Shown here: piece by piece, positions 34,850 to 45,560 of the stretch
Position numbering within the stretch: the first letter of the stretch is position 1
Layout: the number at the start of each line of letters is the position of its first letter
Assembly (NCBI GenBank): GCA_019722365.1
Contig: JADFUC010001254.1
Location: 1 to 64,000 of the forward strand
Origin: Lithospermum erythrorhizon
Lineage: Eukaryota > Streptophyta > Magnoliopsida > Boraginales > Boraginaceae
DNA length: 64,000 nt
Direction: 5' to 3'
Notes under the pieces: model-generated
The model's database searches: none
Told to the model about the DNA's origin: nothing
Seen by the model: only the letters and a program-made list of their open reading frames with translations
Position numbers and translations under genes: made by a program

Positions 34850-35115
34850 TTATCGAACCTGTAGCGGATTCAGATTTCTGACATTCAAAGGCTACTACAT
34901 CTAAACGGTGCTCCTAAGCTACTGGGCAGCTCCTGAAGAATCTCTTTCCTCAAAGCTGTGGAGAACACATAAGGCTCAGAAGGAAGTGTTTCACCAACCG
35001 GTTAAGCACATATAAAGAAACAAGGAAGTTAAACCCAAATCCATCATCATCAGCGAGAATTTCCCCAAATCTGGGAGGACTCTTGGGAGCCAAGCACCCA
35101 TCACATCTGGGAGAA
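34850..35115 (-). pseudogene. possible gene-derived exon fragment
   Basis: After a plausible acceptor (TTTCTCCCAG, ending at 35116 in minus sense), one minus frame reads Cys-Asp-Gly-Cys-Leu-Ala-Pro-Lys-Ser-Pro-Pro-Arg-Phe-Gly. Another, from about 34990, reads SEPYVFSTALRKEILQEL and runs to a stop near 34900. The composition looks protein-like and unlike the repeats around it, but two frames are needed and I do not recognise the family. It could be the last exon(s) of an unannotated gene, a gene fragment carried by a transposon, or chance. Confidence 0.3.
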
Positions 35116-35639
35116 AGCAAAATAAGGTAGTGATCATATATAAAAGTTAAAAGTTGTACGGACTCAAGTGGTTGAGAACAGGACGAGCCTGTGTACTTAC
35201 GCCAAGCATTGTGCGATATCGAGTATAAAGACGCTCTTATCTTAGCGCATCACATTTTATCGAACACTTGTTTTACTTTACTCTAGTATTGTAATTAGGT
35301 TAATTGTTTTAGGTCCCTAATTCGATTAGGGCTGACTTTGCATGTAGGTACTCTAGCTTTTCAATTTTGGGTATTCCACTCCAAAACTTTATTTTCGGGG
35401 ACTTTTGCTCCAAAACTCTTATGTAATTTTGCAGTTTTCTTTTTTAACTTGGAGGCCCCAGTCGAGGGTTTAATCCAAAAAAAAAGTGATATGGTAGGCA
35501 AAAATTCTCATCCCTTTTTTCAAACCCTAACCGCCGACTTTGGAGTGGAATTCCAACAATTGGATTTTCGTCCCACCATTTCCATACAGTTCACTTTAAA
35601 CCCCGGAGGTTATAATTGCATTATGGCTTGATTTCGTTG

Positions 35640-35910
35640 TATGTGTGTGACCTCTTAGGTTCGATCGACAATGTCAATATATTAATCTATGTTAACCAAA
35701 CATCATATTAATATATAGATTATGAGTGGACTCTAGTAAGCCATCATAACCCATAATATCAATCGAGTTACCTAATATGTCAATTGTCCAACAATCAAAC
35801 ATATATCTGAACTTATAACTTTAAATGTAATAATCGGTTGTACAATCTAATTGTTCAATGGACATATATATGAGATCTAACATCTCATATTTCCAATACC
35901 ATTAACCTAT
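35640..35910. repeat. dispersed repeat shared with 52.6-52.86 kb
   Basis: Shared in the same order and orientation with 52600-52860: a TGACCTC box, the TATTAATATATAGATTATGAG block, AAGCCATCATAACCC, a TGAACTTATAA block, CGGTTGTACAAT and ATTGTTCAA. The preceding 35330-35635 has an open frame of 97 codons on the plus strand that looks like chance or repeat sequence. This looks like part of an LTR or other retroelement; its ends were not found. Confidence 0.6.
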
Positions 35911-36373
35911 GATGTAAAGGCACACATTAGAAAAAACTATTACTATTAATATGAACATCATAAAATTAAAAAAGTTTGTTAATATAAATAGCTCTCATGT
36001 TATTATAGCTTTAAATGTGTATCAGTTATAGGAATATGCATAAAGTGGTAAGATTATTTATAATTTGCCTAATATTGTTTGTATAACTCCTATATATATA
36101 TTGACATATTTCATTCAATAAAAATAAATAAATATTGTCACATGTGAAAATCATATGACTTGTAATTAAATTCATTATGGACCTGTTTGGATTGAGCGAT
36201 TTAGGGGAGTTTATTTTAAATCCACAGTTCAAATACATAGGTGTTGTTTGGATACTTCACAAAATTAAAGGATTTTAAATCCACTCATTTATGAGATGTA
36301 TTTTCCTTAACAAAATTGGTGGATTTAAAATCACTCCAAAACACATGTGATTTTAAATCCATCCGCCTCTTCT

Positions 36374-37005
36374 TGATATCATATTTTCGACAAATTTCGA
36401 CCTGAGTTAATATTTTTAGGTCTTTTCGACGAGGGACCATATTTCCATCCCGAGATCGTATTTTCGGTCCGTTTCAACCCGATACCATATTTTTGGCCCG
36501 TTTAGACCCGAGACCATATTTTCAGCTCGTTTCGACCCGAGACCATATTTTCACCCCATTTCGACCCGCGACCATATTTTTTGTTGGTTTCGACTAGGGA
36601 CCATATTTTCTCCCCATTCCGACATGGGACCATATTTTCGGTCTGCTTCGACCCGGAAACATATTTTCTTCCCTTTCACCCCCGGAACATATTTTCGCTT
36701 CGTTTCGACCCGAGATTAAATTTTCGGCCCATTTCAACCCGGTACCATATTTTAGGCTCGTTTCACCCCTGAAACATATTTTCACCTCGTTTCGATCTCG
36801 GACCATATTCTCGGCCCATTTTGACCCGCGAACATATTTTCATCCCGTTTCGCGGGATCATATTTTTGCCTATTTCAATCCGCGACTATATTTTTACCCC
36901 CATTCGAATCGATACCATACTTTCATCCCGTTTCGACCCGATATCATATTTTCGGCCCGTTTCGACCCAGGACTATATAATGCATCGATTCGACCCGGGA
37001 GGATT
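36374..37005 (+). repeat. minisatellite array, about 29-30-bp unit, roughly 21 copies
   Basis: The unit is close to GACCATATTTTCGGCCCGTT followed by TCGACCCGA. Units vary at about a quarter of positions, and lengths range from 26 to 31. Because many units are close to 30 bp, both strands show open frames with about ten-residue periodicity at 36581-36772 (plus) and 36806-36594 (minus). These should not be taken for genes. The array is much more GC-rich than its surroundings and abuts a second array. Confidence 0.9.
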
Positions 37006-37009
37006 GTCG

Positions 37010-37420
37010 GCTTTGTTTGACCAGTTCATTTCATCCGGTTTGAAATTTGAAAAAATAACGTTCGGGTGGACATTTATCGAAGAAATGAAATTTCGATTCG
37101 AAATTTATCGGAAATGGCGCCCTCTTGTGAGATTGCGAAAATGAAATTTTGAATCGAAAATGAAGTTCTAGATCGAATCATGAGAATGATTTAAGAGTCA
37201 AAATTTGGCCGAAAATATTTGTTTGAGTCAATATTTGTCGAAAATCAATTTTGGGTCGGAATTTGTAAAAAAAAAATGACATTTTGGGTCAACATCTGTA
37301 GAAAATGACGTCCCGCATCGAAACTTGTCGAAAATGTAGTTTAAATTAAATTTATCCAAAATGATGTTCGGCGAAGTCGTCAAAAATGAATTTGTATGTC
37401 TAAGTTTGTGGAACTTGAAG
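37010..37420 (+). repeat. second degenerate minisatellite array, about 33-36-bp unit
   Basis: Units of the type TTTGGGTCAAAATTTGTCGA plus AAAATGACG recur about ten times, for example near 37195, 37226, 37250, 37280, 37315 and 37370. They are more diverged than those of the neighbouring array and different in sequence, though both share TCGAA/TTCGA words. Both arrays lie between AAATCC-rich borders (about 36215-36360 and 37420-37465), as if they were the interior of one mobile element. Confidence 0.7.
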
Positions 37421-37729
37421 TTTCAAATCCATGAATTTCAAATCCTTTTCTTTCAAATCCATCATCAAATCAAATTCACCCGATCAACATTACAGCAAGT
37501 TACAAAGTTAAAATAAATATCCCGCAACTTGATTATAATAACTTAACTAATTTTTTTTTTAGTTTTAAAATATTAAGTAGTTAACCTATTTTTTAGTGAT
37601 TCTTCTCTTTAATATCTTCATCTAATTCTACTAGCACATACTTAAAATTATTAATATAAAATTTATTCGTTTAGTACATAGAAGTTGAATTTTGAACTTT
37701 TGAATATACTTAGGTTGTGTTTGTTATGT

Positions 37730-38830
37730 TAGAATGGAATGGAATGAAATTTGATTTCATTACTTAGTTTGGTATTTAAATCTTTGTTGATTCCATTCAT
37801 GCATGATAAATTGCCCCCATATGAGGGTGTTAAGCCATTACCGTCGATATGGGTGATCTTAGCGCATTACCTTATTTCAGGAGTAAATAATATATATATA
37901 TATATATAAGTTATTAACATTATGAATATAATATATAATATAAATATATGTGTGTTGAAAAATATATATTTAAATTAATATTTTTTATAATATTAGTTTA
38001 AACAAAGTATATTTATATTTCAAAACTAATATATTATAATATTACATGAAATTTAATAAATATTGCTATATAACTTTAAAATATGTACTAGAAATGAATA
38101 TATTTATATTATTTATATCTTATTATTTTATAATAAATAAATAAATAAAATCTATAATTAACAAATTTATATTACTTTAATATATATTTGTTTGTATTAT
38201 TTATTCCCATTATCATATATGAAATATGTAAGATAAATTATTTGATTCATGTAATATACCAAACAAAGTAATTGAATTTTTTAAAACAATTTCTTTTCTA
38301 TGTGCATTCCTTTACGCATTCGTTAACTGCGCTTCAAATTAATTCCTTGCATTATCAAACACACTCACGTAGCACTGGTATGAAGGGGTAATTAGAATCT
38401 TAGCATGAATATTGGAAAGGAATCATGTTGACCAATTCCAATGGATTATTTGGTATGTTAAACGAATGAAGTAATTTTACTTATTTATTTATTTATTACT
38501 TAAATAATATTAATATATTAATTTCAAATATATTTTAAAGTGAAAGAAATTGATATTAATTGCTTAATGTTATATTACAATAATATATTAATTTTCATGT
38601 AATATTATAATATATTAAGCTTAAATAAATATTATAATATGTTAATTTTAAAATATGATATAATTAGTTTTAAATTAATATTATAAAATAGTAACATTAG
38701 TTTCGTGAAATGAATTGCTAATTATAACTTTAAAATTATAATTAAAATTATAAAATACTAATATTAATATTAGTATGGAATGAAAGGAAATGAATATTCA
38801 ATAAAAGCATTCCTATCGTTAGATCATTCA
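37730..38830. other. AT-rich repeat region between TGGAATGAAA-type borders
   Basis: GTTAGAATGGAATGGAATGA near 37727 and GGAATGAAAGGAAATGAATA near 38774 bracket about 1.1 kb of very AT-rich sequence. It includes an (AT)n run at about 37885-37910 and several ATTATAATATATTAA words. This texture is common in plant MITE and hAT-like elements; no coding is seen. Classification is unsupported. Confidence 0.35.
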
Positions 38831-39710
38831 AGGCAACGAATAAATAAGTTAGATTAAAATAAGTTAGATCAAAATTAATGCTTCAATATCATACTCATAC
38901 ATTGACCAATAAGACCATTATGTGATGCATATTCATTATTCTAAGGAGACATATGACATTCATTGTCTTAAAGATCTTTAATTATTTATTTAAATAATTG
39001 ATTTGAAGCAAAACAAATAGTGAAACAACAATAAAATATTACAATAGTGACCTAACACAAGAAAAGTAGATCAATATGTAGATGGAAAAAATATAATTTA
39101 TATATAATTTAAGTTTGCAACAAAGTCAAAGAAGTAAAACTATAGAAAGAACTAGAAAGGGTGATGGATAGTTGAAGAAGATGAGGAGGATGTGAGATTT
39201 GAGTGTTTTATGTTTGAGGATTATTATGACCTTCGATGACTTATAGTGCATTTGGTATGCAATGAGAAACTAAAATTGGGAGTTGATTGCTTTGAACTCT
39301 CACTCTAATTGTTACATTAGTTAATTTCACACTTTCCTTGAAAAGCAGATCCTTTGTAATTATTACATTAGTTAAAATTTGCATTAGATTGTTTGTAATA
39401 TTAAAAGCCATTGATTTACAAAAAATTAAAAAAATTGAGGATTATTATGGTAAGAGTTGTAGGAGTGATTTCTTAAGAAATTCAAGTTATAAATTAAAAA
39501 ATTCAAATCAATGCAAAAATGATGAAAACAATCAAAAAATTTGATTATTTTTAATTATCTAACCATATAATATTTCTATCATTTTAAATCACGTGCAACG
39601 CATATGCATTTCACTAGTATGTATAAGTATATATATTTGCTATTAAAATTCAATTACATTTAAGAATTTGGGATAGATACTACTAAAGTTCTGTTTTGGA
39701 CGAATTTATG

Positions 39711-39882
39711 ACTCCGTCCATCCCTTAATCTTAGAACCAATTTCCATTTTACTAAATTCTAAAATTAAGTCTCATTTGTGAAACAAAACATTGAAGAGAA
39801 AATTGAAAATCCGAGAGAAGTTTAAATTTTCTTAAAGTTTGTAAAAAATTAAATGAGTCTTACATTTAGGGATGGAAGGAGT
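39711..39882. mobile_element. MITE with 15-bp inverted termini
   Basis: The left terminus ACTCCGTCCATCCCT matches, at 14 of 15 bases, the inverse of the right terminus AGGGATGGAAGGAGT. The second-level inverted words AATCTTAGAACC/...GAGTCTTACATTT also pair partly. The element is 172 bp long and non-coding. The CTCCGTCC-type termini place it with the mariner/Stowaway-derived group. Confidence 0.75.
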
Positions 39883-40471
39883 ATTAATTAGAACCCTTAT
39901 TGCTTTTTTATTAAGCGAAAAAATACAATAACAAGGATAATAATAGACCTAGATAACCTTGTAAAAAAAATTAGGAAATTATTATCCGACCAATGAAAAA
40001 TACAATAACAAGGATAATATATGATTTTTGAAAAAGGGATGAAGCATTAACACTTTTATAATAGGTATGTCAATGAGCATAATTTTAAAAGCCAGTTACA
40101 CAAAGTTTGGTTTAATTTGTACAAGAATTAATAGGAATTTAAACATTATACATTACATTATCAAAACTTATCAAAGCTGCAGATTCTTTAAATTGTGACC
40201 TTCAAAATTCACCTGCTCTAAGTTGCAGGCATTGAAAGCCTTGACAAATGCCTATGTACATCATAGTACAAGTATTTTTTAAAGACCTGCAAAACTATTG
40301 TCCCAGGCAGGATTACTAGGGGTGGGGGGTTGGGGTGGAAGAAACACAAGTTCTAGTCATGCTTTACGTGCGGGGACAAAAATTAAATCCTCATCATTGC
40401 CATGCATGATTTGCAGCAGTGACAATTGACGTCGGAGTTGCTGGCATGATAGAGGGAATCCGCCATCACAG

Positions 40472-41044
40472 TGAGAATCCTGGACTTATCTTATGTTGGT
40501 TTAGTGTATGGTATAGTGTTTGGCATAGCTCATCAGCCTCTTCCCTGCACATGTTAAATTATTTTCAAATATGAAGTAGCTTAATAAGTGAAACAATATT
40601 ATATTGACAGTTTAACACATAATGGATTTGGCCAGAAGAGTTAGAAGCTATAGCTAATGGTGGATTGTGCATGAACATCTAGTGGTGGCAAACAACACTT
40701 CCGTATCTCCAAAAGTGACACAAGATAGAATAAAAAGGAAAACAAAAAAAGACTAGATAGCTCAAAACACAAAACACAAAACAAACCCAAAAGTGTCTCA
40801 CACGAGTAACATGAGTAATGTAGTTGATTAATTGCAATGAACTTGCCTTTGGAAACATAGCTGTAAGAAGTCTGGTAAGCAGATTTGTTGAGAGATAGAA
40901 TCACCTAATCTAGCCAACAAACTTAAGACTAAACCACAAAAACCTGTCGATTAAAAGATTAAAGCCTATCCGAACTCTGGAGTGCAATATTCGGAGCAAC
41001 TCTTAACAGAGGGGGAGAAAGAGATTTCTTAACTTTCAAATTCA
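40472..41044 (-). CDS. candidate small intron-containing gene, unidentified
   Basis: Downstream of the glycosyltransferase and on the same strand, an ATG at 41044 opens Met-Asn-Leu-Lys-Val-Lys-Lys-Ser-Leu-Ser-Pro-Pro. A block at about 40915-40853 ends in CCAAAG|GCAAGT, a possible GC-type donor. A block after a good acceptor (ATGTGCAG, 40548 in minus sense) reads Glu-Glu-Ala-Asp-Glu-Leu-Cys-Gln-Thr-Leu to a stop near 40473, in one of two plausible frames. Spliced, these could give a protein of roughly 50-60 residues. No family is recognised and the exon joins are guesses. Confidence 0.25.
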
Positions 41045-41547
41045 TGGTGGTGGATGGTACGTGGTACAGTACATGAGAAATGAAGCCGGGGGGATTGGTT
41101 TGGTTTCTACAGCAGGGTTTATGCCTTACGGCCACCAATTTTTGGTTTATCTTTTCATTATAATAACTAGACCAATACTAAAATCCATGTCAATGGCCAA
41201 AATTTTGAAAATTAATTACTTACTACAAATATTCGGATATTACATTATTTCACTAAATAGTAAATACAAGTTATGACAAGTTTGTATTGTAATTTGACTA
41301 ATTTCCAATTGAAAGGGATGAATGAGGCACAATCATTCACTGTCATTGATCACCATTAAACACCCTGCCCCCAAAACAATTCATTTCTCCCAACTTAAGA
41401 ACAGATTTTGATTGAGCACATATATCAATAATTCTTTCTTAACTACTCTAAGCAACAGCTCACATGAAAATGACATACTTCATATGCAACTTAAGGAAAT
41501 AAAAAATGTTTAGAAACAAGGGTCACCTTGTGACCAGCTTGCCCTTG

Positions 41548-42612
41548 TTATACAGAAATCTGTTGATCACAAAAGACCAGCTTGCCATTTTTGAGACATA
41601 AACCTTGTTCACCAATTGAATCGGCGACTTTTCCATAACTATACCTCAATGGCATCTTCCCCAATATCATATGAAACTCGGATATACAATCACCTCTTCT
41701 CTTCCTATGGTCCCCGTTTCTACTACTTAGACCCACCGCTCTTACTCCTCTTGACTCCTCCACAACTCCAGCACTATTATCATTTCCTTCATTCCTCGCA
41801 TCACCAAAATCTCTCACTCCTTTCTCTGCGGCCACCAACACGGGCCCTCTATTTATCTCATCCGCCACCATCACATTCATGAGAATATCCTCACAGTTGT
41901 TTCTCTCATCCACAATCTCCCTCAATCTCACATATTCTTGTCCTCCCCCACAACTATACTTGAACAAGTAATCCAATTTCAAAATCATGAACTTCGTAAG
42001 AACAATGGAGTACTTCCTACTCTCCATGGTATATATCCAAGACTTGTGTGCCAGATCATAGGCATGTGATCTGGCAAACAACCCGGATATTTTATCAGGG
42101 TTCTCTTTCCATACATGGAAAGAGAACGCAATTGAATTCAAATCCGGGTGAATATCATCGTCGCAGATGAGTACACCTCGAGTTTGAATGAAATCCCAGG
42201 GAAAGAACCGAGCATTCAAGCTGGATGATGGGCTTTGAACGAAGATGATGGGGGCAGATCCTATAGAAGCAGAATGCGTTGATACATTTTGTGAAAGATG
42301 AAGCAGAATTTGGGAATTAGTGGTGGGATTACACCAAAGGATAGCCACTAACGCAACCGAATCGGATACGGAGTAAGTGGCTGCTATGGACTGGAGGACG
42401 GGGATCCGGTTTTCTGAATACCCGTTGATTATGACTGTCATTTGGTCTGAATTTAGAGTTTGTGTGTCTGCTCTGTCAGGGCATTGTTGTTGATCTAATA
42501 GTCGTGAAATGCCCATCAGATGTATCCATTGTAATAGTAGTATAATTGATATGCTGAATATCATCAACTTCCTAGTTTTCATGATTTTGCTTTGTGCATA
42601 TTTAGAATGCAT
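41548..42612 (-). CDS. glycosyltransferase family 64 protein (exostosin-like), Golgi membrane
   Basis: An uninterrupted 354-codon frame. The chosen Met (42612) follows a likely splice acceptor, TTGCAG|GTGG at 42628, so a 5' untranslated exon is expected upstream; the longer frame starting at 42645 would cross that border. Residues 16-33 form a signal anchor (type II membrane protein). From residue 57 the GT64 fold follows: MTVIINGYSENRIPVLQSI, then PSSSLNARFFP. The metal- and nucleotide-sugar-binding Asp-Asp-Asp lies at 151-153 (VLICDDDIHPD). After YSIVLTKFMILKLDYLF comes the conserved Asn-Cys-Glu-Asp-Ile-Leu-Met-Asn (239-246) and a C-terminal GEQGLC...FCD cysteine pair. The motif order matches the Arabidopsis At1g80290 group. 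The family transfers sugars such as HexNAc in the Golgi; the exact acceptor is not known from sequence. Intact, with codon use unlike the repeats around it. Confidence 0.92.
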   Translation of the reverse strand: MHSKYAQSKIMKTRKLMIFSISIILLLQWIHLMGISRLLDQQQCPDRADTQTLNSDQMTVIINGYSENRIPVLQSIAATYSVSDSVALVAILWCNPTTNSQILLHLSQNVSTHSASIGSAPIIFVQSPSSSLNARFFPWDFIQTRGVLICDDDIHPDLNSIAFSFHVWKENPDKISGLFARSHAYDLAHKSWIYTMESRKYSIVLTKFMILKLDYLFKYSCGGGQEYVRLREIVDERNNCEDILMNVMVADEINRGPVLVAAEKGVRDFGDARNEGNDNSAGVVEESRGVRAVGLSSRNGDHRKRRGDCISEFHMILGKMPLRYSYGKVADSIGEQGLCLKNGKLVFCDQQISV

Positions 42613-43540
42613 CGTCTTCAAGTCCACCTGCAATGTAATAAACACTCACAATTTAATTGGGACTTCATTTTCAACATATAGTTGACCTACTTTTGAATTC
42701 ACAATATATTCACTTCAACTTTGATTTAATTAAAAAATATTTTGCTAAAGGTTAGATTGAATAAAAAAGTTGAACCTAACAAAAAAAATATCACTAAATA
42801 ATTTATTGACCCAAAACAAAAAAATAATCATGAATAATAAGAACCAAAAGAATTATGACAAACATAATCATGTAGCACATAAATTATGGGATGGAGGGAG
42901 TACTGAGCAAAAACTAAGCTACTTTTCGGTAGAAACTATAGTAAGTAGCTTATATTTAAATAAAAAATCTCGATTTGAGGGGATTTTAAGGGTGTGAAAT
43001 TAGTAATATGGTCTGTCTTCATTTCACTAATTGGAGTGGTTCTTACAACAATGGCACCTTTTGCAGCATCCTGGAGTAACCTTGAATAATTTTTCTCCAG
43101 CAACGAAAGATTAAACAATTAACCTCCATCTCAAAAAATTAACCATAGAGACTACTTAACAAAAAATTAAGCACACAAAATTAAAAACCTCCATCTCAAA
43201 AACATCAATTACTTTATTTTTCAATCATGTAAATTAAAAAACAGCTTTGTAACCTTAACTTTTGACCAAACACTGCTTAGATTTGAACAAAATTACCATC
43301 TTTAAATGAGAATTAGTTACGGATAATTGAAGAAGGTGGCAGAGGCGGAGGGGTGGAGATCGGCGGGAGGAGGGGGAGCGGGGGGGTGTTGCGTAATACT
43401 ATACACACACCCAAATAGTGTTTTTTAGCATTGAAATAGTATTTTCACACTTGAGGCATGGTATGTAATTACGCACTTACAAATAATAGGGGTAAATAGT
43501 TACTGGAATTTTGGTGTGTGTATAACAGCAAGGCGTAAAT
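42613..43540. other. region upstream of the glycosyltransferase gene
   Basis: It should hold the promoter and a 5' untranslated exon of the minus-strand gene, neither of which I can place exactly. A MITE-type end, GGGATGGAGGGAGTAC, lies at about 42889-42904 without a clear partner. CCTCCATCTCAAAAA occurs twice (about 43124 and 43189), again typical of MITE ends. Confidence 0.35.
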
Positions 43541-44229
43541 TGAGGTCGGATCGGTTTTTATTGTGAAAACCGGTTAGATGCTTGGCTTAACAAAAAACAC
43601 ATTTGAAAATAGGCTTACTTAGATAGCGCCCTACAGAATTGAGAAATGTTTGATGGCACTTGACAAGCCTCCTCTTTTAAGTTAAATTAATAAAATAAGA
43701 TGAAATCGTTTTTTTGAAATTGTAGACGAAATCCTCAAAAACCGATCGATTCGGTTATGCGGTTCAGGTTATGGGCTTTCATGAATTTTGGTAACCATTA
43801 GTTGAGCCATTTTAATTTGCTTTTAATTGGATTGCATTTTTTCGGCTACAAATAAAATGTTTATAAATATTTTCATGTTCTGCCTGTTTGTAGCTTTGTT
43901 TGTGTAGTTTTTTGGGCTACTATTAGCGAACAATATAGCAAATGAAAAAAAAAAAATCTAAAGTCCATTGTTCATAAGTCATAGCAGTCCATGAATGAAC
44001 AAAATCGAAAAGTCAATTACATCAACTCGAAAATGAGTCCAACAATTCAAACACATCCAACGACATCAACTTTCAAGAAGCTTCCAAAGTAGAATGCACC
44101 TCTACAAAATAAAATAGTTAGTTAGTTACATTAGTTTCAAATATAAATAATCTAAGAAAGAAAAAATGCAATAATAAGTAAACAATAAGCTTAAAAATAT
44201 ACCATATAGAAATATATAAAATATTTCTC

Positions 44230-45560
44230 AATCTTCCGTATCAATCTTAAATATCACGATCGGATCTTCCTGGTCTTGACAATTTTGAGCATACCACGAG
44301 CATTTGGGTTTTAAGAGCTCTGACTTCGTTCAAAATTCTACTCACAATGCTAAATGCTTGTTAAAACAACTTGGTAGAAACCGGAATAGAGTAAGCTTGT
44401 CTCTTTGACTTTGAACAAAAATAGGATGATACCTTATAGAATTGCTTCGCCCATTGTAAAATGTCCAAATTTCCAACATTCTACTGCTGAGAGTTCATTC
44501 AAATATTAGAGTCGAATTCACATTTACTTTTAAATTTTACATGTAACTCCATTTCAAAATTCACAATCCGTCTCTTCCCCGATTAGCATCTATCTCTTAA
44601 GTAAATAGCATTAAATTAAATTCACAATCCATATACTCTTTGTACAATGGCAGCAATTTCAATTGATTCTATCTTGTTTCATTGCATTGCCTTCTTCCAC
44701 TAATCATTCGACAACATTCTCACCGTATAACTTTTTGAAGCAAAAAGAATTAAGATACTAAATTTTGTATCCCAGGGGATCTGAAGAAACCTGATTCCCT
44801 AAAAGTATCTGTATTGTTCCTTAACACTAACCTTGACTTGATATTTATCAGAATTGGCTTTCTCGTATTGTCAAATATCATAAATAAGATCATGCTACCT
44901 TATAGTTTTTTTTTGTCACATACATCATGACAATTTGCCTAAAAAATGAAGAAGATGTGATGAGCAGTCAAAACCATCTGTAGTTAAGCACATTCTCTGA
45001 TCTTTAAGCAATGTTTTCATGATGAGCTTTTCTTTATCATACAATCTAAAACAATCAGAAGCAAGAGTATCTACGAGGGAAGAATAAACCTTGGTTTCTG
45101 ATACTCCTAGCAAACTCCCTAAACCACTTTTCATGACAAAATTGAATGACAATTAAATCAACTATATGCACATTTTAGATGAGAACTCCTCGCAGTAACT
45201 CTATATCAAGGGTCTTGGACTTTTATACCAACAATTGAGCACGATCCGTCCTTTTTTTTTGTTTTTAAAAAAAAAATTCACCCACCGTCCACTATTGAGG
45301 GGGTGAACCAGGACCTCTAAGTCGGCTGGAAGGCTTCCCCTAACCATTAAGCCATTCGATGTTCTCGGCATGATCCGCCTCCTTTTGTTTTACAAATCAA
45401 AGAATTCCGATTGATCGTAGGCTTTTAATTTTTCTTATTCCATTGAGCACTTGGGGCACTTTATCGTTATAGTTCATGACCATTAGTACTGCGACTTTTC
45501 ATAATCTTTATGACAATGCAAACACAACTCTCTTGGTACCCATATTTTTCAAGGTATTTA
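44230..45560 (-). pseudogene. hAT-family transposase relic
   Basis: Read on the minus strand, a BED zinc-finger-like block comes first (Leu-Cys-Leu-His-Cys-His-Lys-Asp-Tyr, about 45530-45440, with the His/Cys half in another frame). Next comes an open stretch at 45152-44925: SKVYSSLVDTLASDCF-type text ending Met-Cys-Leu-Thr-Thr-Asp-Gly-Phe. In hAT transposases the last part is the block around the first catalytic Asp, where Leu-Thr-Thr-Asp-x-Trp is usual. A weak C-terminal dimerisation-like trace lies near 44400-44250. Frames are broken and a SINE has inserted between the first two blocks. The element is dead. Confidence 0.6.
45250..45366 (-). mobile_element. tRNA-derived SINE inserted into the hAT relic
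   Basis: In minus sense an A box TGGCTTAATGG (45354-45344) fits TRGYNNANNGG. A B-box-like CCTGGTTCACCC (45312-45301) follows 30-odd bases later. The tail is A-rich (AAAAAC...AAAAAAAAAG, 45275-45251). GCACGATCCGTCC before it and GCATGATCCGCCTCC after it look like an aged target-site duplication. The head differs from the SINE at 13315, so this is another family or a diverged member. Confidence 0.7.

Noticed and set aside
35145..35225. tRNA- or SINE-like text (CTCAAGTGGTTGAG...)
   Set aside because: The A-box-like word is weak, no convincing B box follows at the right distance, and no tail is seen.
41616..41882. 88-codon plus frame opposite the glycosyltransferase
   Set aside because: It is the antisense shadow of the GT64 coding region, which has clear family motifs on the minus strand.
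42740..42904. Complete MITE upstream of the GT64 gene
   Set aside because: Only one terminus (GGGATGGAGGGAGTAC) is clear. No matching inverse end was found at the expected distance.
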